In this document: positions 45,398 through 54,146 of the stretch, piece after piece
Position numbering within the stretch: position 1 is the first letter of the stretch
How the letters are laid out: each line of letters opens with the position of its first letter
From: Chryseobacterium pennae
Lineage (GTDB): Bacteria; Bacteroidota; Bacteroidia; Flavobacteriales; Weeksellaceae
Assembly: GCF_003385515.1 (NCBI RefSeq)
Contig: NZ_QNVT01000003.1
Span: 186,001 to 250,000 of the forward strand
Length of the DNA: 64,000 nucleotides
Direction of reading: 5' to 3'
Translations under genes and position numbers: made by a program
Notes under the pieces: generated by a model
Seen by the model: the letters and a program-made list of their open reading frames with translations, nothing else
Told to the model about the DNA's origin: nothing
Database searches by the model: none

Positions 45398-47983
45398 ATG
45401 AATCGGACTATTGTAATGAAGAATTACAGACTTGCTCTGTATCTTGGACTAGCCATGGCATCGCCCGCAGTTCTTGCTCAGAAAAAGGATACTGTAAAAA
45501 CGACCAAGGAAAAAACTGAAAAAGCAGATATTTCATCATCAAAAAAAACAAAAAAAATTGACGAACTGATCAAAAAAGGGTCTTACAAAAAAGGACTTTT
45601 TAATACGATTCAGGTAAAAACGGATGTTTATTTTGAAATTCCTGACAGTTTGATGGGCCGCCAGTTTTTGGTTGTCAATAAACTCTCTCAGGTGCCGATG
45701 CAGGTGAATGAAGCAGGTCTGAATAAAGGAATGAATTATGAAAATAAGATCATCTCTTTTCACCGTGACAGAGTTGCTAAAAAAGTATGGGTGAAAACAT
45801 CTGAAGCGAAAGTTTCTTCCCCTAAAAATGATGCGATTACAAAATCTGTTAAAGATAACTTCTCAGAATCCGTTATTGAAGTTTTTGATATTGAAGCTCA
45901 GAATAATGATTCCACTTCAGTAGCTATTAAAGTGAACAAGGTCTTTGACGGGAACCAGAAGAGCTTTAATGATGTTTTGGCTAATGTAGGCCTTGGTGGA
46001 TCCGTAAAATCAAGTCTTTCTTTTATTGAACGGGTAAAAACATTTCCGGAAAACCTTGTGGTGAAATCCCAACTGAGTACTTCAGTGAACGAAGGGGGTG
46101 TTGATCTGCCTGTAACGCTTGGGGTGACCAGTAATATTGTTTTACTTCCTAAAATTCCTATGAAACCAAGGGTAGCAGATGCAAGAGTAGGTTTTTTCAG
46201 TGAAAAGCACTGGTTCTTTAATGACCACCAGCAGAAGATGGATGAGAAATTTTTCATTACCCGCTGGAATCTGCAGCCTAAAGATGAAGACAAAGAAAAA
46301 TATCTGAGAGGTGAACTTGTAGAGCCTAAAAAGCAGATTGTATATTACATAGATCCTTCCACACCAAAACAATGGCGTGAGAAAATCATTGCGGGAGTTC
46401 ATGACTGGCAGGTGGCATTTGAGCAGGCAGGTTTCAAAAATGCTGTCATCGCTAAAATGCCGGATGAAAAAGATGAAGATTTTGATATTGATGATGTAAG
46501 ATATTCTGTGATTACCTATGCAGCTTCTCCAAAATCTAATGCGATGGGACCATCTGTAGTGGATCCGAGAAGTGGTGAAATTATTGAAGCGGATATTATC
46601 TGGTGGCACAATGTAATGACTTCTCTTCAGGAGTGGATGAGAATTCAGATAGGACCAATAGATCCTAGGGCAAGAGATAATAAATTCAGTGATGAATATA
46701 TGGGCGAAGCGATTCGTTTTGTATCCTCTCACGAAGTAGGACATACTTTCGGATTGAAGCATAATATGGGATCTTCCTTTGCATTCCCTGTAGAATCTCT
46801 CCGTTCAAAGGAATTTACCGATAAGATGGGGGGAACAGCACCTTCCATTATGGATTATGCCCGTTACAATTATGTTGCTCAGCCAGAAGATGGAGTTACA
46901 GCTATCACTCCAAAGATCGGAATCTATGACAAATATGCAATTGAATGGGGGTACCGTTGGTATCCGGATGAATTTGTTGAGAAAAAAGCACTTAGAAATC
47001 TGATAGATAAGCATGAAGATGATCCATTGTATTTCTATGGTGAACAGCAAAGCTATCTGGAAACAATAGACCCGCGTTCGCAGTCTGAAGATTTGGGTGA
47101 TGATGCGATGAAAGCCAGCGAATACGGAATGAAAAACCTGAAAGTTGTATCCAATAATCTTTTAAAATGGACCTATGAAGACGGTAAAGATTATACAGAT
47201 GCAGGAAGGTTATATATGGGAGTTATCGGGCAATGGGATCTTTATACAGGACATGTGATGGCTAATGTAGGAGGAATTTACCTGAACAATACTGTTTTTG
47301 GTAATAAGAAAAAGGCCTATGAAGCAGTACCTGCTGACACCCAGAAAAGGGCAGTTGATTATCTGGTTAAAAACTCGATCAACCTTCCGGAATGGTTATT
47401 CTTTAATCCGATTACAGAGAAAACATATTCGGTAAAAAATTCTCCGATGGGACCTTTTGAGCAGACTCCGTATACCCTTGCAAGAGGAATGCAGTATGCC
47501 AATATCTATTCACTGTTTATGGATGACAGATTGCTTAGACTCCTTGAGAACGAATTGAAGCATGAAGTTTCAGGTTCAAAAGATAAGATCTACACTGTAG
47601 AAAACTTATTTGAACAGGTAAGAACAGCCATTTTTAATAAGAAAGGAAGCCTTACGATGCTTGAGAAAATGGCACAGAAAAACTACGTGGACGCATTGAT
47701 TGTTTCGGTGAACAAATTATTCGAAAAAACAGCCGTAAAAACATTAAAGACAGATCAGACGCTTAATATGCCAATGATCTGCAACTATCATGAAGAAGGT
47801 AAAAACCTTAGAAACATCAATTATTCATCCATGAAAAGAGTATCTGAAGTAACAACGTACAAGAGAGCAGAGCTACAAAAGGTTCTGAACTTCCTGAACA
47901 GCACCAGATACAGAGGTGATGACGCTTCAAGAGCGCATTACACAGATTTAATTATTCGTATTGAAGAGGCTTTAAACAAATAA
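45398..47983 (+). CDS. Exported zinc metalloprotease (DUF5117/DUF5118)
   Basis: An 861-residue zinc peptidase. Sec signal peptide (MKNYRLALYLGLAMASP-VLAQ, best read from the second ATG at 45416). The N-terminal half holds the DUF5117/DUF5118 regions. The metzincin-like zinc motif is HEVGHTFGLKH (H445, E446, H449, H455, numbered from 45398), with a Met-turn at SIMDYARYN (M485). The rest is a C-terminal domain of about 350 residues. Such proteins are often found with SusCD in Bacteroidota. Here it is directly followed, 6 nt later, by susC and then susD, so it may cut a protein or peptide substrate at the cell surface for uptake. Confidence 0.9.
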   Translation: MNRTIVMKNYRLALYLGLAMASPAVLAQKKDTVKTTKEKTEKADISSSKKTKKIDELIKKGSYKKGLFNTIQVKTDVYFEIPDSLMGRQFLVVNKLSQVPMQVNEAGLNKGMNYENKIISFHRDRVAKKVWVKTSEAKVSSPKNDAITKSVKDNFSESVIEVFDIEAQNNDSTSVAIKVNKVFDGNQKSFNDVLANVGLGGSVKSSLSFIERVKTFPENLVVKSQLSTSVNEGGVDLPVTLGVTSNIVLLPKIPMKPRVADARVGFFSEKHWFFNDHQQKMDEKFFITRWNLQPKDEDKEKYLRGELVEPKKQIVYYIDPSTPKQWREKIIAGVHDWQVAFEQAGFKNAVIAKMPDEKDEDFDIDDVRYSVITYAASPKSNAMGPSVVDPRSGEIIEADIIWWHNVMTSLQEWMRIQIGPIDPRARDNKFSDEYMGEAIRFVSSHEVGHTFGLKHNMGSSFAFPVESLRSKEFTDKMGGTAPSIMDYARYNYVAQPEDGVTAITPKIGIYDKYAIEWGYRWYPDEFVEKKALRNLIDKHEDDPLYFYGEQQSYLETIDPRSQSEDLGDDAMKASEYGMKNLKVVSNNLLKWTYEDGKDYTDAGRLYMGVIGQWDLYTGHVMANVGGIYLNNTVFGNKKKAYEAVPADTQKRAVDYLVKNSINLPEWLFFNPITEKTYSVKNSPMGPFEQTPYTLARGMQYANIYSLFMDDRLLRLLENELKHEVSGSKDKIYTVENLFEQVRTAIFNKKGSLTMLEKMAQKNYVDALIVSVNKLFEKTAVKTLKTDQTLNMPMICNYHEEGKNLRNINYSSMKRVSEVTTYKRAELQKVLNFLNSTRYRGDDASRAHYTDLIIRIEEALNK

Positions 47984-47989
47984 ACAGCA

Positions 47990-50900
47990 ATGAAAAAAAC
48001 TCTAATCCTTTTACCTCTTTTAGCTGCTCAGGTTGCGTTTGCTCAGGAAAAGAAAACAATTACCGGAAAGGTAGAAGATGGTAATACTTCCAGCGTAATT
48101 GCAGGAGCATCTATAAAAATTGAAGCACAGTCTGTTTCTACCAAAACCGACCTGGATGGCATTATCGAAAGTGTGTCCGTAGGTACGGTGGCTGATAAAG
48201 ACGGGAAATTTACACTGGAAATCCCGGCAGGAACAAAATCTCTGTTGGTAAGCTATCCGGGTTATGAATCCAGAATTATTCTCATCAATGAAGACAAAAC
48301 CAATTATACGGTAAGACTTACTGCTGAGGTTTCAGATAAAAACAAGATTCAGGAAGTTATCATTACCGGATACCAGAAAATTGAAAAACGTAAGCAGACT
48401 TCAGCGGTTGCTACGGTTAAAATGGATAATATCAGCCAGGCTGGGGTAGCAAGTGTAGATCAGATGCTATCCGGTCAGATTGCCGGGGTAGTGGTGACTC
48501 CTGAAACAGGATCTCCGGGAAGTCCGGCGAAAATCAGAATTCGTGGTACAGCATCATTGTCCGGACCACAGGATCCGTTATGGGTAATTGATGGTCTTCC
48601 ATTAGAAGGAAATGATGTACCTAATTTCAGCGATAAGGATAATATCGACCAGCTTCAGAACTTTTCTATTGCAGGATTGAACCCGAACGATATTGAAGAT
48701 ATTACGATTCTTAAAGATGCTGCAGCAACAGCAATTTATGGAGCAAGAGCAGCCAACGGAGTAATCTCTATTACCACAAAAAAAGGGAAAAAAGGAAACT
48801 TGAGATTAAACTTTTCAGCAGATACATTTATTACAGCTCGTCCTGATTTTGATAAACTTAATCTTCTGAACGCTTCAGAAAAAGTTGACCTTGAATTATC
48901 CCTTGCTGGAAATGCAGGATTAACATATCGTTCTGATAGAGGGGAAGTAATGAGAATTTTAACTCAGAACAAGCAGTTGGAGAATTTCAGAAACGGAGGT
49001 TTTGGGGCTTTGAATTTACTGACACAACAACAAATTAATGCTTTAAGAAATAACAATACCGATTGGGGTAAATTACTGTATAGAAATGCAGTGAATAAAC
49101 AATACGGATTAAGTATTTCAGGAGGAAGTGACCGTTCTGATTATTACCTGTCTCTAGGGTACTATGATGAAGAGGGAACAACAATTGGTACAGGTTTTAA
49201 GCGTTATAACTTCACCTTAAAAAACAATTATAAAATAAGCGATAAATTAAACGCGGGGGTCTCCATTTTTGGTACCAAAAGTGAGAAGGAGTCGTTTATG
49301 ACAGATGCGGATGCCGCTGCAAGCCCTGTTAATTATTCAAGAAATGCCAATCCTTATCTGTCTCCTTACAATGCTGATGGGAGCTACAGATATGATAAGG
49401 ATATGGATGGTTACAAAGATGTATATATTCCTTTCAACTTCCTGGAGGAAAGAGAAAATACAAACTATACACTGAAAAATCATTCGGTAAAAGCAATATT
49501 GGATTTAGAATATAAGGTTTCAAAAAGTTTGAAGTTTACTTCACAGTTGGGACTTCAGTATGACTCCAATAAGACAGAGAAATATGCTGCTGAAAATACT
49601 TATTTTACAAGAAAATTCAGAGAAGGAACCTCTTATTTCAAAAACGGAGGATACCAATATTTCTTACCTGCAGGAGGTATAAAGCAGAATTGGGATAATG
49701 AGTATTTCCAATATAACTGGAAGTTGCAGGGGATGTACAGCACAAAGATCAATTCAGTACATGAAATTGATGTGATGGCTGGAACAGAAATCAGAAGAAC
49801 AAAAGATAATACTACACTTACAAGAGCCTTTGGATTCAACAGTCTTACTAAGGCAGGTATTCCTATTGTATTTCCTAGTTCGGATTTTGCAGCAGACAAG
49901 AAGTATGAAACATACCGTGAAATGCCTGTTGTAGAGAATGCTTATGCATCAATGTTTGCTACGGCTTCTTATACTTATGATCAAAAGTACACTTTCTTCG
50001 GAAGTGTGAGATATGATGGAACAAACTTATTTGGGGTAAATAAAAAGTATAGATATTTACCGATATGGGCACTTTCAGGGTCTTGGTTGGTAACAAAGGA
50101 AAACTTTATGAGCAATGTTCCTGTTATCTCTAATCTTAGACTGAGAGCGTCTTATGGACTACAGGGAAATATTGATCGTAATACTTCTCCATTCTTTATC
50201 GGGGAATATAATAATACAACCATATTACCTGGAGTAAATGAAAATGTGATCAACGTAATCAGTCCGCCAAATGACAAGCTTCGTTGGGAGAAAACAACGA
50301 ATACCAACTTTGGTATCGATTTGGGGTTATTCCAAAACCGAATCAACCTTACTGCTGATGTTTACAACAGAAAAGGGACGGATATGATCAGTATGAGATC
50401 AACTCCTCTTGAATCAGGATTCGAATATACGATGGCAAACTGGGGAAGTCTTACCAATAAAGGTTTTGAATTGGCTGTTTCTACCAGAAATATTAATAAA
50501 GAAAACTTCAAGTGGTCAACTACGATCAATTTTGCACATAACAAAAGTAATGTGATAACGGAGCAGCCTCGTGATAATGCCCGTCTTCCTACCAGAGAAG
50601 GACTTCCTGTAAATGCTGTTTTTGCATTGAAAACTGCAGGAATGGATGAAAACGGAAACCCAATGTTCTGGAAAGGTAATGAAAAAGTAAAAATTGAAGA
50701 TCTATTTGGATTATATGATCCTTATGAAGATTTCCTTCCTGGATACTTCTCACAGTCAAAGCTTTCAAGTAAAGAGCTAAGAGAGTTATTTACATATGTG
50801 GGAGACAGAGATCCTAAATTTACAGGAGGTATTATCAATACTTTTAAAATACATGACTTTGACCTGACGGTTTCTGCAACGTTCAATCTTAAACAGACCG

Positions 50901-51319
50901 TTATGAAGACACCGTCTTACAAAGGAATGGAGTTGGATAGAGGGCGAAACTATACAAGAGATATTTATCAGGCAGGAACTACACTTCCGGGGATTACAAG
51001 TCCTGAAGCAGATAGTAACCCTGGATGGATGGGGAATAAATGGCTTCTTAACAACGACTATAACGTCTATAATCTGTTAGATATATGGGCGAAGGAGATT
51101 AGCTATATTAGGATCAGTAGTATCCGTTTAGGATATACACTTCCCAAGAAATTTACCAGCCCAATGGGAATCAGTAGTTTGAGACTGAGTGTTGAAGGGC
51201 GTAACCTGTTTGTATTCAGTAATGGCTATAAAGGATATTTCGATCCGGAAACGTATGGAAATATTTACGCACAACCTATCTCCCGTTCAGTGACCTTTGG
51301 ATTTAATGTTTCTTTTTAA
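47990..51319 (+). CDS. SusC/RagA-family TonB-linked outer-membrane protein (third pair)
   Basis: A 1109-residue importer. Signal peptide (ending AFAQ), then a carboxypeptidase-like (CarboxypepD_reg) domain at about residues 23-105 (TITGKVEDG to VSYPGYESRIILI). This contrasts with the two shorter SusC proteins earlier. The TonB-box region is VIITGYQKI, the plug has IRIRGTASL, WVIDGLPL and DAAATAIYGARAANGVISITTKKG (as separate blocks), and the barrel ends near VTFGFNVSF. It lies in the operon protease-susC-susD, so its ligand is probably peptide-derived (inference). Confidence 0.94.
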   Translation: MKKTLILLPLLAAQVAFAQEKKTITGKVEDGNTSSVIAGASIKIEAQSVSTKTDLDGIIESVSVGTVADKDGKFTLEIPAGTKSLLVSYPGYESRIILINEDKTNYTVRLTAEVSDKNKIQEVIITGYQKIEKRKQTSAVATVKMDNISQAGVASVDQMLSGQIAGVVVTPETGSPGSPAKIRIRGTASLSGPQDPLWVIDGLPLEGNDVPNFSDKDNIDQLQNFSIAGLNPNDIEDITILKDAAATAIYGARAANGVISITTKKGKKGNLRLNFSADTFITARPDFDKLNLLNASEKVDLELSLAGNAGLTYRSDRGEVMRILTQNKQLENFRNGGFGALNLLTQQQINALRNNNTDWGKLLYRNAVNKQYGLSISGGSDRSDYYLSLGYYDEEGTTIGTGFKRYNFTLKNNYKISDKLNAGVSIFGTKSEKESFMTDADAAASPVNYSRNANPYLSPYNADGSYRYDKDMDGYKDVYIPFNFLEERENTNYTLKNHSVKAILDLEYKVSKSLKFTSQLGLQYDSNKTEKYAAENTYFTRKFREGTSYFKNGGYQYFLPAGGIKQNWDNEYFQYNWKLQGMYSTKINSVHEIDVMAGTEIRRTKDNTTLTRAFGFNSLTKAGIPIVFPSSDFAADKKYETYREMPVVENAYASMFATASYTYDQKYTFFGSVRYDGTNLFGVNKKYRYLPIWALSGSWLVTKENFMSNVPVISNLRLRASYGLQGNIDRNTSPFFIGEYNNTTILPGVNENVINVISPPNDKLRWEKTTNTNFGIDLGLFQNRINLTADVYNRKGTDMISMRSTPLESGFEYTMANWGSLTNKGFELAVSTRNINKENFKWSTTINFAHNKSNVITEQPRDNARLPTREGLPVNAVFALKTAGMDENGNPMFWKGNEKVKIEDLFGLYDPYEDFLPGYFSQSKLSSKELRELFTYVGDRDPKFTGGIINTFKIHDFDLTVSATFNLKQTVMKTPSYKGMELDRGRNYTRDIYQAGTTLPGITSPEADSNPGWMGNKWLLNNDYNVYNLLDIWAKEISYIRISSIRLGYTLPKKFTSPMGISSLRLSVEGRNLFVFSNGYKGYFDPETYGNIYAQPISRSVTFGFNVSF

Positions 51320-51331
51320 AACTTGAAAAAA

Positions 51332-52654
51332 ATGAGAAAAATAACAACATTTATCGCATTAGCAGCGCTTAGTTTTACCAGCATAGGCTGTGATAGATTT
51401 TTAGATATACAGCCGGAAGGTAAAGTAGTTCCTGTAAACGCTGAGGATTACAGAAAGGTACTTACATCCGCTTATTCAAGATATCCGACTCACAAATCTT
51501 TAGTGGCATTGCGTACAGATGAGCTTAGTCTGGATGAAAATGCCAGTGGGTTTGCTTACAATCGTGAACTCGCGATGTGGAAAGATACCGGTTATGATTC
51601 AAACACGACAGAATTTCCTTGGGTAGGATTCTATTCTGTGATCTTTTATATGAATCAGATCATCAATGAAGGAAGTAAGACCATGACGGATTCTCCTGTG
51701 AAGCAGCAAATATTGGCGGAAGCATATGCATTACGTGCCTATTCTTATTTTGATTTGATTAATTTATATGGTAAGCAATACAATGCTGCTACTGCATCCA
51801 CTGATAAAGGAGTACCACTTAGTTTAGAAATTGATGTAGAAGCTGTACTGAAGCCTTCTACTGTACAGCAGGTATATGATCAGGTACATTCTGATATTGC
51901 AAAAGCTGAGGTATTGATGCAGGAACAACAGCAGTCAGCAGGAATTAATTACAGATTTTCCAAAATTTCTTTAAAGGCTTTACAGGCAAGAATGGCATTG
52001 TACCAGGGAGATTGGAACAGAGCTTTAGATTATTCACAGCAGGTGCTTGCAATCAAAGATGGATTGAGTGATTTAAATACAACCAATGTAGCGCCTCACC
52101 ATTATGCTTCTGTAGAATCAATCCTTGCCTTAGAAAAAGCGTTTGACGGTTCTGTAAAGAATAATTTATCTTTTGCTGCTCCTGAGTTGATTTCAGCATA
52201 TAATAAAACAACGGATAAAAGATTTGGACTTTATTTTGAAAAAGCTCCAGACCGCTATAATATAATTAAAAAAGGAGATTCAGAATTTAAAGTAACCTTC
52301 AGAACATCTGAAATGTATTTTATCAAATCTGAAGCATTATTGAAGTTGAATAGGCTTGATGAAGCAAAAGAGACTTTATTAAAAGTATTAAAAAACAGAT
52401 ATACTCCTGAAGGATATACATCAGTTCAAAATGATGTAGCTTCAATGAACACTACAGATTTCATGAATTTTATTCTGGATGAAAGGTTTAGAGAATTTGC
52501 TGTGGAAGGTCATCGTTGGTTTGATTTAAGAAGAGCAAATCAGAAAAAGATTACTCATAAGCTAGGAGGAAAGGATTTTATTCTTGAGCAGAATGATCCG
52601 AGATATACGATTGCATATCCACAAAGTGCAAAGAAGAATAATCCTAATTTATAA
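51332..52654 (+). CDS. SusD/RagB-family lipoprotein (third pair)
   Basis: The surface binding protein partner. ATG at 51332 (a TTG 9 nt earlier is possible but unlikely). Lipoprotein cysteine C20 (IGC). TPR-like SusD core with AEAYALRAYSYFDLINLYGKQY (around residue 130-150) and the C-terminal DERFREFAVEGHRWFDLRRANQ motif. 440 residues. It closes the operon: a terminator follows, then the LytTR regulator gene with its own promoter box. Confidence 0.92.
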   Translation: MRKITTFIALAALSFTSIGCDRFLDIQPEGKVVPVNAEDYRKVLTSAYSRYPTHKSLVALRTDELSLDENASGFAYNRELAMWKDTGYDSNTTEFPWVGFYSVIFYMNQIINEGSKTMTDSPVKQQILAEAYALRAYSYFDLINLYGKQYNAATASTDKGVPLSLEIDVEAVLKPSTVQQVYDQVHSDIAKAEVLMQEQQQSAGINYRFSKISLKALQARMALYQGDWNRALDYSQQVLAIKDGLSDLNTTNVAPHHYASVESILALEKAFDGSVKNNLSFAAPELISAYNKTTDKRFGLYFEKAPDRYNIIKKGDSEFKVTFRTSEMYFIKSEALLKLNRLDEAKETLLKVLKNRYTPEGYTSVQNDVASMNTTDFMNFILDERFREFAVEGHRWFDLRRANQKKITHKLGGKDFILEQNDPRYTIAYPQSAKKNNPNL

Positions 52655-52679
52655 CACTTCATATTAACAACCCTTGAAA

Positions 52680-52712
52680 CCGTTAGAACTTAATCGTTCT
52701 AGCGGTTTTTTT
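52680..52712 (+). terminator. Terminator after the protease-susCD operon
   Basis: CCGTTAGAAC (52680-52689) pairs with GTTCTAGCGG (52696-52705), one mismatch, followed by seven T residues. Confidence 0.85.
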
Positions 52713-52713
52713 G

Positions 52714-52721
52714 TACTTTTG
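52714..52721 (+). promoter_or_regulatory. -7 box of the LytTR regulator gene
   Basis: TACTTTTG fits TAnnTTTG and lies only 5 nt before the ATG at 52727, which implies a leaderless or nearly leaderless mRNA. It directly abuts the preceding terminator. Confidence 0.45.
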
Positions 52722-52726
52722 CATTT

Positions 52727-53494
52727 ATGAAAATTGCCATTATAGAAGATGAATTGCTGGCTGTTAATTATCTGAAAGATCTTTTAGATAAACAAAACAT
52801 AGTTCCTGTCACGGAAACAGTGGTTCTTCGTTCCAAAAAAAAGGCAATAGACTTTTTTGAAAACGATGTTGCCGATCTTATTTTTATGGATATTCATCTT
52901 GGTGACGGGATGAGCCTGGAGATCTTTGAACAGGTAGAACTTTTCGCTCCCATTATCTTTATTACGGCATTTGATGAGTATGCTATTCGGGTTTTCAAAC
53001 ATTTCACGATAGATTATGTATTGAAACCTTTTGAAGAAGAAGATCTTCATCAGGCATTACAGAAATTTGTTTCCATCAGAAATAATTTTGATCCGGAACC
53101 TTTATTGAAATCCATTTCCACATTACGTCAGGGAGAAGATACTGAGGTGATGAAACGCTTTATGGTAAGAGAAGGGAATAAGTTGAGATCTGTAGATGAG
53201 CAGAATACAGCCTACTTCTTTGCTTCGGGAAAATATCTTTTCCTTACCACAATGGATAATCAGACCTATATTTATGATGATACCATCAAAGACATTATTC
53301 AAAAACTGAATCCACAGGTTTTCTTTAAAGTGAACCGTAAGTTTATCATCAATAAAGAGGCGATTACAGAAATCATCAAACATTCAAGTCAGAAAGTAGA
53401 ATTACAGCTATCTCCTAAACCTGAAGTAAGTGATGAGGTGTTTATCAGTAAAATGCAGATCACGGAGTGTCTGAACTGGTTGAAAAATCAATAA
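52727..53494 (+). CDS. LytTR-family response regulator
   Basis: A 255-residue regulator. The receiver domain (about residues 1-120) has the acidic pair at E7/D8, phospho-acceptor D55 in LIFMDIHLGDG and the switch Lys in DYVLKPFEEED. The C-terminal LytTR DNA-binding domain (about 145-250) has MVREGNKLRSV, FASGKYLFL and FFKVNRKFIIN. LytTR proteins bind direct repeats about 21 bp apart, and such a repeat lies upstream of the neighbouring operon. The LytS-type kinase at 43701 is the likely partner. It is transcribed after the susD terminator from its own box. Confidence 0.94.
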   Translation: MKIAIIEDELLAVNYLKDLLDKQNIVPVTETVVLRSKKKAIDFFENDVADLIFMDIHLGDGMSLEIFEQVELFAPIIFITAFDEYAIRVFKHFTIDYVLKPFEEEDLHQALQKFVSIRNNFDPEPLLKSISTLRQGEDTEVMKRFMVREGNKLRSVDEQNTAYFFASGKYLFLTTMDNQTYIYDDTIKDIIQKLNPQVFFKVNRKFIINKEAITEIIKHSSQKVELQLSPKPEVSDEVFISKMQITECLNWLKNQ

Positions 53495-54146
53495 GGGGCT
53501 GGAAGCTTGATGCTGGAAGAGGGAAGTACTTGTAGTTAAAATATATCATTAAGTCTTTTTTGAATTTCCATATTTGTCATTGGGTACGCCGAATCTTCGG
53601 TTTCTGACGAAGGAATAATCTCGCCATCTCATTTCCAGATTACCCTCGCTGGATTATATAGTTTTTTTATTAACCACATAAGAATCATATAGCTTTATCA
53701 ATGATGAAATTGCTCATCATAGCTCATAAATAAAGTATTATGATGATTTTTAACCTCCCACAGATTTTTGCGGATACGAAAACCAGAGATTTTCTAAAAC
53801 TTATGTGTACTTCTTATACTCAATGTTTTTAACTTAAACTTACTTAAGTGTTTAAAGTCTTTTGTGACTTTTGTGGTTATTTTTTTAGTTGAAAAGATGC
53901 TGGATGTTGGAGGTACCTGTAGTCAGTATATCTGATTAAGTTTTTTTATCTGCACTTTGTCACCCTTGTAGCGTTATATCTATTTTTAATGAACTAAATA
54001 GAATATAGCTCCAAGTTCATCAAAAGACAAGTAAACATTCATAATAGAACAGTAACTTCCATCATCCCTCTTCCAGCTTCCCATCCTTCCCCTATTCATT
54101 TTTTTCGTATTTTCCATGCTAAAATTAATTGTTTAAACTCAGGACT
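53495..54146. repeat. Nest of dispersed repeats, about 650 nt, no gene
   Basis: Contains plus copies of the GGAAGC family at 53501-53560 and 53895-53945. These share GATGCTGGA, a GTAC-TGTAGT segment and ATTAAGT-T6. A minus copy is at 54052-54081. A 209-bp segment bounded by TAACCACATAAG (53671) and CTTTTGTGGTTA (ending 53879) lies inside. Around 53575-53650, sequence resembles another scattered motif (GACGAAGGAATAATCTCG). No open frame or RNA gene was recognised. Confidence 0.6.
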
